A stretch of 37,186 nucleotides of DNA from Pelargonium nanum. Taxonomy: Eukaryota; Streptophyta; Magnoliopsida; Geraniales; Geraniaceae. The DNA lies in assembly GCA_036897485.1 (NCBI GenBank), contig JAYMTF010000403.1, forward strand, positions 1 through 37,186, written 5' to 3'. A program made the translations under genes and the position numbers. The notes below the pieces were generated by a model that was not told where the DNA came from, did not search any database, and saw only the letters and a list, made by a program, of their open reading frames with translations. Shown piece after piece: positions 24,801-34,143 of this stretch (its first letter is position 1; each line of letters starts with the position of its first letter).

Positions 24801-27800
24801 TTTTAACTCAACTGTTGTGAATAGGGTTTGGTCGTATCAAGAAATTATTAAGATCAGATGATATTGATTTTGAAAATATGTAAATATTGATGTATGTATT
24901 GATGTTGTTGGGTTGCAAGTTGTATTATATATGAACTCAGTCATATTATTTTATGTTTTCCTTTTGCTGAGATTTGAACCTTCATAACCTAATATAGGTT
25001 GAGCAAAGGAGGAAAGAAGCTCTTTCTAGAACAGGGGAAGAGGGTACATCAGAGTTAGAGGGTTCTTTGCAAGATGTTGTGTCACGGTATAGCTTCATGG
25101 ATCTTTGGCCATGCTCTTCGAGGGATCTGGATCATTTAGCTCGCCAAGAGGTACAAGTAAATGAATTTGTTCTTAATATGAATAGTGTCACTGAGTGTGC
25201 CTGCTATAATTGTCTTCCCTGCCTTAATTCATTTATCATTTTCTTTTGTGTTATTGTATAATCTTCCATGGGACGCCCAGAACCCCCCTTGGTGGGGGCA
25301 TCATGCACTGGTCAATATTTTTTTTAATCTGTTATGGATACACAATAGTATGCTATTCTGCATTTTATTTCTGCCTCTTGAATTTGTATTATGGACATGA
25401 ATTCATTATGCTTCTGTTCTTTCAGTTTTGTATATGTCAACGGTTCGAAGCTTACATTGTGTTTTCATACACTTTCTGAGTGGTTGCCCATGTTTGCATG
25501 TGTAGCATCCAAATCTGTATTGATATAAAAGTTCGAGCACGTGATTCTTGTTCCCACTTTATAAAATGTCCCTAGCAAGTAATTATCTTTGATGTAGTTC
25601 CTATATCTACATGCTGTCTACTAGAATGCCATTCCTTTTTCCCCATATATTGATGAATTTCTGCTTTTACCAAAAAGAAAGAATCAAAGAAAAGGAACCT
25701 GCTGCAGGGTTAAGGTGTATACCTTCGTGATAAAAAAAATAAGACCATTTCCCTCGGTCATAATTGACGGCCTTAGGCTTGAATTGTTAACTTGGAGTTT
25801 CTATGGCTATGAATGTGCAAAATATTTAATCTCTGCTTATTCTTGGCTAGTTGAATTTCCTATTTTGGATATATGCTATTTGGAATCTATGTGATCTGTT
25901 TAGGTTTGAAGTAGGACACGGACATGGCATGGGTAACACTGATCCCCACTTTTCCACATGTCACTTGTATGAAGATTGTGCTATATAGGTTGATTAATAT
26001 TGTATGGTATCATCTCTGTTTCTAAAGAATGAACCAGACCAGACCTTCAGCCTGAAAATCCCTGAACCAGCCAGTCATCCATTTTGTTAACTTAATTAGA
26101 CCGTACAAGGTCAAAAGATGGTTCAAATTCTGATGAATATCAGATTAATTCTAAAGAATATTAAAAATAGTACTCTCCCGTCCCAAAATAATTGTTCACT
26201 TTCTCTACAAATTTTGTCCCAAAAAAATTGTCAACTTTTTTTCCTTCTTCCAAAAGTTAGCTATGCATGAAATACCAACAATGTCCCTACGATAAGTTAG
26301 AGTACCTTTAGTTTGTTATACCGAGAGTACAATGAGGCATAATGGGAAAAGACCAATCCTAACTAACTAATCCTTAATCCCTCTGGAAATGGAAATGTGG
26401 ACAATTATTTTGGGATAGAGGGAGTAAATCCTTATGCAATCATTTTAATTTTGCGTGCTTTGGACTTACTGGTCCTGAAAGATGCCTGACTGCTGAGAGC
26501 AATAATTTCCAAGCCTTCAAATTTTGGAAGATAACCTTTTTGTGGCAGTAATACATGATATTTTTTTACGTGGCTTGGTGGTAGTTTTGAAAAATTATTT
26601 TACTGTCGTGGCGATTTGATCCATATACTTAAGTGTTAAAAGTACAAATATCTGATCACCATACAGTGCTTAATTGTTCAGTATGAATTTTATTCTTGTA
26701 ATTGTTCACTTCAATAGCATGTAATTAGAATACTAATTTTATTTATAAAATTTTATATTTTGTTTTATTAAGTAAACTCAGCGCTTTGACCAATGGTTGA
26801 ACTTAAAATGGATTCTTGCATGTGATGATGTCCTGTTCAGTTCTGAAAATTATGTTGCATCGGTGGTTGTCTGTTAGTCTTCACCTAACGGCATTTAGAT
26901 CATATTTTTATTTTTGCCTTGGATTCTAAAAGTTCATATTGATTTCACTTTCTAGTGGCTTGCTAAAAACATCAGTAAGAAAGTGGAGAAGTCAGTGCTG
27001 CTTAATGGACCTGCCACTTTAGGTACTGTTAACATGTTTATTATTGTATTTATTTATTGTTATAGTTATGGCAAGATAGAATCTAGACCCGTAACACTAA
27101 ATCCTCAACGTTGATGCAGAAAAAGGTCCTTCAGGGTTGACAAGTAATCCAACTGCATCTGCTAAAGTTATTCGTCCAGATACTTCTCGGATGGTAATTT
27201 ATGACCCGAGGCAGAAAGCTGGTATGTTGTTATGAATTATGATCATTTGATGTTTTGTTTGATTTTGGATGGCGTATTGGGGTTTGTATATCCAATATAC
27301 ATCTTGTGTTAAATGTTTTGGTACCCTTACCTTGGACTGTCATTTTTTAACGCGTCAATCCTTAAAGTGTGTGTGTGTGTGTGTGTGATCATTGAGCCCC
27401 TGGACTTGACACAGTTGTGCTTCACCCCCATGATGTATATTCTTCTTCCCATTCTTAATTTCATGTCCTCCTCGGTCCCTGTCTACCTCCATCACTACTC
27501 AATTGCGAACCCAACTGTCATGTTCTTGGTGAGAACTAAAGAATAAGGGTTAGAGAAATTAGGAGGAAGAAGAAAGCTGAAGAAATTACAAGGAATAAGA
27601 GTGTTGTTTTCACTCGAAATTTTGTCCCAAATTGAGTGTCCACTTTCTTTTTCTAGGAAGCTAGTTATGCTAGTTATGCTCATATTGTCAATAATATCCT
27701 AGTTATTGCATAGAAGGTTAGAATAGGCTGGAGTTCTAAGTGAATTGTGCTAACTATGGTCTAGGGGCTTAGTTATTAAGAAGTTCAGTCTATGGGTGAA

Positions 27801-30265
27801 CAAGAAAAGAAATTGACAGTTTGGGTTACCAAACATTTAACTTGGATATGCATATCTGATCCAGAGTTCTATATGGGGCCTTATGATTTGTGCAAGTCAC
27901 TGTAGATTTTGTTATTTTTGTTGGGTGGGGGTCGAAACTTCTATCCAGTTGGAAAATAATGTCATTTTAGCATCAACTCCAATTGCTCTTATTGGTATAT
28001 AAATATTCATATAAAAAAGCATTTAGAATAACTTTGTTTCTGTTACAATATGAATAGGTTGGCAGGTTGAGTAAATTATTATATGAGCTCAACACTGTTA
28101 AACTTAATTCAAACCCAAATGTTTAAGATGATAGGTGAAGGGCCCAACTAGTATATACAAAGTTCACATTCTTTTAATGTGGGATTCATCAACGCCAAAT
28201 ATGCTTTCTTCAGATCTTTGTTTAATATAATAGAAAATATGCTCTGGCTGGGCTTCTGTTTGACTTACAGCGGAATTGTGATATTCAAGCTATTGTTTAA
28301 TTTATATGCAATAAGAGCATTTAAACCTGCCTCCATCCTTTCATTATTGTGCAGCTCTTTCCACATCAACATTAGCAACTAAATGCTCTCTTTGTGTTTT
28401 ACCTAGTATAAAAGATATTTTAAGGAGCAGGTATCAATACTTTTATATATTTGTCTAAGCATTAAGTACTTTAGGAAGTTATGAATTCCTTGACATGTCA
28501 TTTTAATTACCCCATTCGAAAATAAGATTGCAAATCATTTAATAACATTGTTAGAATTTCAAACTGTAGTGATGTGCTTTTAATTTTTATTTTTGGTATA
28601 TAGTTGTACTCTTTTAGATTCTACTAAAAGGTTTGCCTTATCTTGTTGCAGGGACAGGAATTGTTCCAAATACAACTGCACCTGGAGTTCCTGCTGTATC
28701 TAATACCTTGCCAAATCCCATTCTTGCAGTAGCGGGTGCCGGAACAAACAATGCATTTGATGAAATATTGAAAGCAACACCACCTACATTGGCTGCTTTC
28801 TTAGCGAATTTGCCTATAGTCGAGGGTAATATTTTAAACTTCCATTTCTGTCAGGCATAGTATAATTTATGCAATTTCCATTTGAGTGTTCTAAGGCACT
28901 AAGCCTGCTGTTCTTTTCTGTGGTAAGCATGAAATGTTTTCTCTAGTGCTCCTATAAAATCTTGGCTTCTTATTTACAATTGGATGATCTGATTCACTAA
29001 ATTAGTGTGGATCTTTATTTCTTATGAAGTAGCAAGCATTTCTTATCAAAATGGCATTTTCTTTCTCAATACAATTGACTCGAAAATGATGATGTTCAAT
29101 AACAGAAAGAAAAGAAAAGGGAAAATAATAGTAGTAGTTTCCGACTTCCAGCAGTCCAATCTTTCAATATTGATAGTTGCTCTTAGTTATGGAATCCGTT
29201 TAGCTTCCAAGGAATTTCTGCTTTCTGTGCAGATGATTATATTACTATTTTGTAATCCCTGCTCCTGATTAGGCGAAAACAGTATGTTTTTCTCTTTTCC
29301 CACAAAGTGGAACTTGCATTTAAGGTGAACAATAAGAAACAAAAAAGAGTATATAGAGGGTGGGCAGTTGAATGCGAATTTTGTTACTCCCTAATGAGCT
29401 TCAGGGGAGGAATGTGTCATTTGGGAATAAATAGTATTCAAGATAATTTATCTTTCTTTATTGTTCCAATCAGAAACATTGCATGTGGTCATGGAATGCA
29501 GTCGTTGTGAAATACTGATGGTTCTTAATATCTTTTAGGTCCAACACCAAATGTGGACATCGTGCTGTCAATATGTATGCAAAGCAACATATCGGCGGGG
29601 CATACTGGGAAGTCAGGTGCTCCCATACAATTGCCAGGTGGTCCTGCTCCTAGTACTAGTGAACTTTCTGGTTCAAACAAGCCCCTTCCTCTTCCAAGCG
29701 TTTCTTCTTTCAGACCAACAAGAGAGAGACAATCCGGCAAAAGAAAGGATCAAGAAAGTATGTATTTTCAACCTTTGTGACTGCTATACATGTTAAAGAA
29801 CATCTTGCATATATATAGGTCATGTGATTTGCTCTGTCAACAATCCGTGAAAATATGAAATAAGATCTTCAGAGTTTAAACCCAATGATTTAGGAAAACC
29901 CTGTTTAGCATTTCCTGTCACAACACGACTGACACCTTATATAAATTGAAGAATCCGAACTCCTAAGAAGGTGATCTGAATCATGAATTACTATAGTATC
30001 GCTTTGTGATCACCTCTGTCAAAATTCCATGTTGAGTTTTCATTGTTTCCTTTAGTAAAGGTCCTTTCTATTATCATTGATAGGGCAAGAGGAGGAAACT
30101 GCCAGTGTCCAGAGCCAACCATTGCCTAGAGATGTATTCAGAATACGACAGATGAAGAAAAACCGAGCAGGAACTGCTGCCTCACAAACAGGTTCGGCTT
30201 CATATGGAAGTGCAGTTTCCTATGGGAGTGCAATGTCTGGAGACCTCTCTGGGAGCACTGGCTGA
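12889..30265 (+). CDS. CSTF77: Cleavage stimulation factor subunit 77 (CstF77), 23 exons
   Basis: Exons: 12889-12930, 13005-13070, 13173-13235, 14173-14282, 14633-14733, 15493-15554, 15685-15825, 15925-16053, 17900-17946, 18508-18571, 19303-19423, 19783-19841, 19931-19999, 21560-21700, 22096-22160, 23349-23445, 24234-24293, 24998-25150, 26956-27022, 27120-27221, 28652-28825, 29539-29757, 30084-30265. They join to 777 aa. Residues about 15-530 are HAT repeats, with motifs such as YWKQYVEAF, LWKDYENFE, WYDYATWHAKSG and VWKRFTQFEQTYGD. A Pro/Gly/Ser-rich tail follows. It keeps the conserved segment FLANLPIVEGPTPNVDIVLS (about 640-660), which in the family binds the CstF64 hinge, a basic KRK patch (about 713) and DVFRIRQMKKNR (734-745). 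The protein should act in the nucleus as the scaffold of CstF in pre-mRNA 3'-end cleavage and polyadenylation. Intron 8 has a GC donor; all other introns are GT-AG. Long introns carry LTR, LINE and MITE remnants. An in-frame ATG at 12838 would add 17 residues. Confidence 0.95.
16495..17085 (+). mobile_element. Miniature LTR retroelement (TRIM-like) with both LTRs
   Basis: The left LTR, 16495-16648 (154 bases), starts TGTTAAG and ends CTTAACA, so its ends form a 7-base inverted repeat. TGGTATCAAAGT follows at once (16649-16660); its first 11 bases differ at one position from the initiator tRNA-Met primer site TGGTATCAGAGC. About 200 bases of non-coding internal sequence lead to a related right LTR at about 16859-17085. 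Shared blocks include GTGGTGATAA, TATGAAAGAAATGA and CCCTTATGTGTAG. The right LTR carries an extra segment of about 65 bases. The LTRs are clearly diverged, so the insertion is old. Confidence 0.72.
17224..17500. repeat. Diverged tandem duplication in CstF77 intron 8
   Basis: Copy 1 (about 17224-17356) and copy 2 (about 17389-17500) share, in the same order, GGTCT-GATCTC, GTTTACA, ACTCTCCAA, GCCCCTGA, GCATCTG, GGGAACTTT and AAGTTTC-TACCCAAAA. Copy 2 lacks about 25 bases. The pair is old and non-coding and lies between two miniature LTR elements. Confidence 0.7.
17560..17733 (-). mobile_element. Miniature LTR remnant with initiator-Met primer site
   Basis: On the minus strand an 83-base LTR-like unit runs from 17733 (TGTTGAG) to 17651 (ATGACA). 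It is followed without a gap by TGGTATTAGAGC (17650-17639), one base from the consensus initiator tRNA-Met primer site. Internal sequence continues to about 17560. I do not find a second LTR. It lies 167 bases upstream of CstF77 exon 9. Confidence 0.6.
17984..18009. repeat. 26-base alternating purine-pyrimidine tract
   Basis: An uninterrupted alternating run (GCGTGCGTGCGCGCGCG followed by CACACACAC) lies 38 bases after CstF77 exon 9. Such tracts can adopt Z-DNA under negative supercoiling. No other tract in the window is this GC-rich. Confidence 0.85.
18862..18915. repeat. Short tandem duplication GGATCCATTATAATCTTTATT-type
   Basis: Two copies of GATCCATTATAATCTTTATT occur about 33 bases apart in CstF77 intron 10, separated by a T-run and GAAG. 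This looks like a simple local duplication. Confidence 0.75.
20252..20945 (-). mobile_element. Antisense LINE reverse-transcriptase fragment in CstF77 intron 13
   Basis: Reading the minus strand from about 20945, broken frames give LINE ORF2 motifs in the expected order. They are RTKSEYMKCNFS near 20930, an LDTLD-type remnant, MPLKLKGNFY near 20710, a MYGTE-type remnant near 20660, a KDKIRNE segment near 20560, and an IHAANPNIV-like end near 20310. Many stops and indels are present. It is the longest LINE remnant in the window (about 700 bases) and is opposite in orientation to the host gene. Confidence 0.72.
20952..20969. repeat. (AT)n microsatellite
   Basis: An AT dinucleotide tract lies at the 5' border (on the minus strand) of the antisense LINE fragment in intron 13. 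Confidence 0.85.
21713..21735. repeat. (TTTTG)n microsatellite after CstF77 exon 14
   Basis: About four to five TTTTG units lie a few bases after the exon 14 donor. U-rich sequence just downstream of a plant donor commonly supports intron recognition. Confidence 0.8.
21838..21950 (-). mobile_element. Small antisense LINE fragment in CstF77 intron 14
   Basis: On the minus strand the segment reads ESKRGRGTPKLTW, the conserved Arg/Gly-rich motif near the end of plant L1-like ORF2, flanked by degraded sequence of the same type. It is only about 110 bases long and inactive. It lies about 0.9 kb from the larger antisense LINE in the previous intron and may be a piece of a related copy. Confidence 0.6.
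22850..23015. repeat. Local shuffled direct repeats in CstF77 intron 15
   Basis: Three short repeats recur within 160 bases: TATGCTTGATT (22856 and 23001), GAGCTTCATTAGAG (22918 and 22985) and GAGTGGGTTA (22933 and 22975). Their order differs between the two sets, which points to a duplication followed by rearrangement. No coding is seen. Confidence 0.6.
26171..26426. mobile_element. Stowaway-like MITE in CstF77 intron 18
   Basis: The element is 256 bases long with terminal inverted repeats of about 30 bases. The left end is TACTCTCCCGTCCCAAAATA and the right end, in reverse complement, is TACTCCCTCTATCCCAAAAT. Both ends carry the TA expected for a Tc1/mariner-type target duplication. The CTCCCTCCGTCCC-like terminus is typical of plant Stowaway elements. 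It is non-coding and needs a transposase in trans. Confidence 0.88.
27367..27387. repeat. (GT)n microsatellite
   Basis: An uninterrupted GT tract of 21 bases lies in CstF77 intron 20. Confidence 0.92.
27600..27830. mobile_element. Degenerate MITE related to the 26171-26426 element
   Basis: The left part (AAATTTTGTCCCAAATTGAG, then GTCCACTTTCTTTTTC) resembles the sub-terminal part of the Stowaway-like element in intron 18, which has AAATTTTGTCCCAAAAAAAT. An AGTTATGC motif also recurs. Near 27805-27830 an inverted counterpart reads AAGAAATTGACAGTTTGGGT. The outer ends are not clear. Confidence 0.4.
28096..28168 (-). mobile_element. Possible solo miniature LTR in CstF77 intron 20
   Basis: The minus strand shares the order TATATA..., TTGGGCC-CTTCA, ATCA-CTTAAAC with the 73-base LTR of the intron 5 element in the TTC27-like gene. 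The unit has TG...CA ends and nearly the same length. No primer site or second LTR is found next to it. This call rests on short blocks only. Confidence 0.35.
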
Positions 30266-30359
30266 GAAAACTACTGACTATCTGGGGATCTTTGGAGTCA
30301 AAACTAGGAAGTGAACTCTTGCAGGTCTCTTCATAGACACTGGCAGAGTTGTTCTTTAC

Positions 30360-30541
30360 TACTACATCCGTCCCGAATGAGCATCTTACTTCTTATTTTG
30401 ATAAAAATATAGGAGAGGTTAGTGCTGCGCATTTATAGTCATGTGTTGTAACAATTTAAGGGAAGTGATACTATTGAATGTTGATAATTCATTTATGTCT
30501 GAAAAAGAGAGGAAAGACACTCATTTTAAGAGTGATGAGTT
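30360..30541. mobile_element. Possible Stowaway-type MITE in CstF77 3' UTR region
   Basis: The left end TACTACATCCGTCCCGAATG closely matches the Stowaway terminal consensus. About 160 bases later AAGACACTCATTTT-GATGAGT forms a degenerate inverted counterpart. It starts 95 bases after the CstF77 stop codon, so it would be transcribed in the 3' UTR. The right border is weak. Confidence 0.42.
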
Positions 30542-30771
30542 TCTTTGCTGCTATTATATTTAAATGATTGTGTATTTCTTTTCTAAAAATGTTTTTTCAT
30601 GTAGATACGCACTTGTATCTTTACCTAAAGGTAAAACTCTAATTTCGCTCATGAAATTTTGCATATGAACCTAGAATGATCTTTACCTTAAGTTTTTTCG
30701 CTACGTGATCTTTGGTTGAATTTAAAATATATTAAATAGTTATTTTGTTGACATGACGGGTCATTGTTGGT

Positions 30772-30777
30772 CACGTG
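30772..30777. promoter_or_regulatory. G-box CACGTG upstream of MAPR gene
   Basis: A perfect G-box in the context TCACGTGAC lies about 340 bases before the start codon at 31119. In plants such sites bind bZIP and bHLH factors. Occupancy cannot be judged from sequence. Confidence 0.35.
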
Positions 30778-30835
30778 ACTTCTTTAGTACAATCATACAT
30801 GTCAATTCGTTGGAGAAGGTAAAAGTGTTAATTCG

Positions 30836-30845
30836 TGACGTGTCA
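30836..30845. promoter_or_regulatory. ABRE-like TGACGTGTCA upstream of MAPR gene
   Basis: A near-palindromic ACGT-core site lies about 275 bases before the start codon, 59 bases after the G-box. Paired ACGT elements are a known feature of abscisic-acid or stress-responsive plant promoters. The link here is inference. Confidence 0.35.
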
Positions 30846-31118
30846 AGCTCTCGTAAGATACCATTAACTCAATAACTGAGATTCTTTATTCGCTATAATA
30901 TTATTCCTAAAAAATTATCAGAAAATTTGCATGCATTTATGGGTATATGAATATGAAAACAACCCCATTTCCCAGTAAACAGAACTCCGTATACGTGAAG
31001 TTGTAGTAGGTGAAGGTGGTAGGTAGATGAAATGAGGATGGACCCCACTTCACCATCTTCTTTTCTCATTCGACTTCAACACTGAAGATACTTCCAAGTT
31101 CCATCTCCAGCAGAGAAA

Positions 31119-31747
31119 ATGGGGTTTTATTCGACGGTGACGGAATCAATATCGGAGTACACGGGGCTGTCGCCGACGGCCTTCTTCACCATCATGGTCA
31201 TGATGGTGATGGTCTACAATACTGTCTGCGCTATGTTCGTCGATCCAGAAAAAGAAGACCAATCCAAGTCCTACAAAACCAATCCTCCACCACCGCCACC
31301 AGCACCGTCAGTCCCAAAAGAGCCAGTCCAGTTAGGAGATGTGACGGAGCAAGAATTGAGAGCCTACGACGGCTCCGACCCCAGCAAGCCCCTCCTCATG
31401 GCCATCAAGGGCCAGATCTACGACGTCTCTGTCTCCAGGTAGGTTTGTGTATGATTTTTTATTACATAATTTTTGAAATTGAATTCGATTTGTGAACTGA
31501 ACTGGATTGAATTGGGGGAGATAGGATGTTTTACGGACCGGGAGGACCGTACGCGATGTTCGCCGGAAGGGACGCAAGTAGGGCACTGGCTCTGTTGTCG
31601 TTCGATGCTCGGGATCTGAACGGAAACTTGGAAGGGCTGAGTGAATCGGAGCTTGAAGTTCTTCAGGATTGGGAGTTGAAGTTCATTGAAAAGTATGTCA
31701 AGGTTGGCCAAGTTGTTCCCAATACCCAAAATCATCACCAAAATTGA
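31119..31747 (+). CDS. Membrane steroid-binding protein (MAPR family, cytochrome b5-like)
   Basis: Two exons, 31119-31438 and 31525-31747, with an 86-base GT-AG intron, give 180 aa. Residues 1-20 end in the family motif YTGLSP. Residues 21-41 form one hydrophobic membrane anchor. A short acidic segment and a run of six prolines (56-61) follow. Residues about 70-168 form the MAPR cytochrome b5-like domain, with YDGSDPSKPLLMAIKGQIYDV (short form) and FYGPGGPYAMFAGRDASRAL. Tyr110 matches the heme-coordinating tyrosine of human PGRMC1. The protein is probably anchored in the ER or plasma membrane with the domain in the cytosol; relatives MSBP1/MSBP2 bind steroids and scaffold cytochrome P450 enzymes. 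It is about 40-50 residues shorter than Arabidopsis MSBP1/2, mostly in the linker and C-terminal tail. AAAATGG gives a good start context. Confidence 0.93.
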
Positions 31748-31826
31748 CCTTTTTTTCTGTGAAGACCATAACACTCTGTTTTTCAGTTCATCACATTGTG
31801 TATTGGGATTTACTTTTGAGTGTTTG

Positions 31827-31832
31827 AATAAA
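31827..31832 (+). terminator. Poly(A) signal AATAAA of MAPR gene
   Basis: A canonical AATAAA lies 80 bases after the stop codon, with T-rich sequence before and after it. It is the best near-upstream poly(A) element for this gene. Confidence 0.5.
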
Positions 31833-32428
31833 ATTATTCGCACTATTTTTGTAGCTACCCATTGATGTTCAATATGATGGATATGAGAATGAATTTTTCT
31901 TCCATATTTTGATTAGGTTAAAAGCTTAATTTGTTGATGAACTTTTGCGTATGAACCAACTTTATCTTCACTTAAAATGATTACTAATATGGATACAATA
32001 CAATAATTGTTGCTCCTCGCAAAAACTTTTCATGAGCTTACGTGTTGTTCCGACAACGTTTCACGCGTAAGCCCTCGAACACCTCATACGCCAACACATG
32101 AGACCTTCAACACTTTGTATGCTCAATTGATAACCTTTCAAGTCCTTGTACTACCCCTAAGGGCGGAGCCCCCCTTGGAGCTCTGTGAGCACGTGACCCC
32201 ATAGCATACTTAAAGATCAATACAAGTTTGAGTACTTTTCTCGTGGTTAATACAAAGTAATAGAAGGTGATCCCATCTAAATTTTGGTGTGTCCCCACAA
32301 AAATTGGTATGTTGTGAAAAGTTATTATTATTTTTGATATTTTTATTTTTATCTTCAACTAAAAATTCAAAATAAAAGCAATAGGTTGGAATAGGCAAAT
32401 AGTAATATCTTAGTTGAAAAAATAGAAA

Positions 32429-32711
32429 AATGATAAATGTACAAATTTTTCTGTACAAAATGACATGGCAATCTACGTGGCGAATACTTTTTTCGTATTT
32501 TCGTAGTGTAAAATTAATATTGACGAATAACAACCCGACGTATATGATACCACCACCCTCCCATGAATTTCTGGCGCGGAGCGCCAGGTTTATTGGACAG
32601 ATTGCACACGTGGCGCATTGTGATTAGGCCAAGTCATCAATATGATATTTGATGTGTCATGTCTCATTTATTGACACATCATTTTGTACAAAATTTTGTA
32701 CATATAGCATT
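32429..32711. mobile_element. MITE-like element with inverted repeats containing TGTACAAA
   Basis: The left end reads TGTACAAATTTTTCTGTACA followed by AAATGACATGGCA. The right end in reverse complement reads TGTACAAAATTTTGTACAAA followed by ATGATGTGTCA. The inverted repeats span about 35 bases and the element about 280. The interior has two ACGTGGC motifs (near 32475 and 32608) and a TGGCGC-GGA-GCGCCA hairpin near 32572. The superfamily and target duplication are unclear. Confidence 0.6.
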
Positions 32712-32917
32712 GCTCGAAAAAATATAGTATTATTTTGTAGAAGATAATGTATTCATTATTAGTTTTAATATACAATTTTTATTAAATCCATTACTTGAAG
32801 AACAATGAATGCACTAACTAATTATTGTTATTATTACCTTTTAATTCATTTCTTGAAAATCAATTTGTTATTACATTACATTTTTTTTGTAAAATAAACT
32901 TGATATTACATTTTTAC

Positions 32918-33073
32918 CAAGACAAGTTGGGCCAAAGTTTAAAGGCTTTAAATTCTCTTTGAGGCTTCGGGTTTGAGTCTCATTGTCGACGGTATGGAGT
33001 TGGAGTAAAATGGGAAAGCTACCACATGTTGTGTAGCTCAAACGATAAAAATAAAAAATAAAAAAACAAAAAA
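32918..33073 (+). mobile_element. SINE-like element with imperfect target duplication
   Basis: A B-box-like GGGTTTGAGTCTC lies at 32969-32981, about 50 bases from the left end; the A box is degenerate. The element ends in an A-rich tail (33048-33073). It is flanked by imperfect direct repeats, AAACTTGATATTACATTTTT at 32896 and AAACTTGATAATATATTTTT at 33074. It appears older than the other two SINEs. Confidence 0.6.
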
Positions 33074-33464
33074 AAACTTGATAATATATTTTTAACATGG
33101 ATTCTAATGTTTTTACTGGTGTAAGAGGTTTTTGGTGACTTTACTCACAAACTAGTCGAAATTAAAATATATTTTATATTTTTTCAAATACTTCTTTGTG
33201 AATTTAATTTGAATGTTACCCGTCACATCATCACACGTGAAAATAATTGTTTCAAAATAAAATGTGCAAATAATAGGATGAAAGATGAATGATTGTTTTG
33301 TAATATAAATATTTATCTAGTGAAATTGTTAATGATATAACGAAAAGCGTTTTAAAAATATGAAGACCTAAATGTATCGATAGTAAATTATTTTAACTTT
33401 TTGCTCGTGATTTTTTTTTAGAACTTTTGTGCCCCGCTAGAAAAAAACCTCTGGATCCGCTCCT

Positions 33465-33845
33465 GATAATGTCATCATTAAAGCTCATGACATCTTCATG
33501 AAAGTTCATTTGTCATTATTAACAATCAATCATAAGGCGACACATCGTCTCCTGCATCTTGATTTGATTTTGTGAGTATAAATACCAAACTAGCTATGAG
33601 CTAGGTTGAATCTTTTTGCCCACTTTGAGATTTATTTGTGTCATTCACACATTTTTAGTCTCTCAAATCTCTCTCTAACTCTCAAATTATCTCAATTCTC
33701 ACGCTCGAGGTTAAATTGAGGGCTCACGCCCTAAATTTTGTTTAATAGTGTGTTACTTTGTGTTGTACAATTCTTATGTACCGAAGTCTATCCACTCAAG
33801 TGAAGACACAACCCAAAATATTCTAAATGTGAATCCTCCAACAAA
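33465..33845 (+). promoter_or_regulatory. Promoter-like segment with TATAAATA (possible solo LTR or distal promoter)
   Basis: TATAAATA is at 33577-33584 in the context GAGTATAAATACC. A CT-rich stretch typical of a plant leader follows at 33655-33705. The segment begins TGATAATGTCATCATT and ends near CTCCAACA. It could be a solo LTR with its own promoter, or a distal promoter for the Sec14-like gene 1.7 kb downstream. No primer site or second LTR is seen, so I cannot choose. Confidence 0.35.
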
Positions 33846-33947
33846 ACTCCTACAACAACGCGCATTTAAGTAGCAGTACCCATCAATAAGGGTTTGAGTA
33901 TTAAAAATTTACATAAATTAGTTATGCATTGTAAAAATTAATACCAA

Positions 33948-34096
33948 AACCGATGGTTTGTGGATCAGTTGGCAACGCATGATGAGATTGTGGGAAGAGC
34001 TCTCGGGTTCGATCCCCACTAAACACATCCATGGAGAGGGGTGAGGAGCCTTAAATGTGATTAAGTCCGGAACCGGATTAAACCGGTGGTTTAAAA
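33948..34096 (+). mobile_element. tRNA-derived SINE with 15-base target duplication
   Basis: The head holds an A-box-like TGGATCAGTTGG (33961-33972) and a near-perfect B box GGGTTCGATCCCC (34005-34017). A short unrelated body with CCGG-rich sequence and an A-run follow. Perfect 15-base direct repeats AAAAATTAATACCAA flank it (33933-33947 and 34097-34111). At about 150 bases it is shorter than the SINE near CstF77 and differs in body sequence, so it belongs to another family. Confidence 0.85.
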
Positions 34097-34122
34097 AAAA
34101 ATTAATACCAAGTGGTAAGTGA

Positions 34123-34143
34123 TATCTATCTATCTATCTATCT
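34123..34143. repeat. (ATCT)n microsatellite
   Basis: About five TATC/ATCT units lie 12 bases after the target duplication of the neighbouring SINE. Confidence 0.88.

Larger units (their letters stand above)
30266..31118. other. Spacer between CstF77 and the MAPR gene
   Basis: The spacer has the CstF77 3' UTR at its left side and the MAPR promoter at its right side. A possible MITE occupies 30360-30541. Two ACGT-core motifs lie 275-350 bases before the MAPR start codon. No coding region is seen. Confidence 0.6.

Noticed and set aside
31418..31843. 141-codon minus-strand reading frame over the MAPR gene
   Set aside because: It lies antisense to confirmed coding exons and has no recognisable domain; its length follows from the codon use of the real gene.
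32572..32587. GC-rich inverted repeat as a bacterial-type terminator
   Set aside because: The organism is a plant and the hairpin sits inside a MITE-like element, not after a gene.
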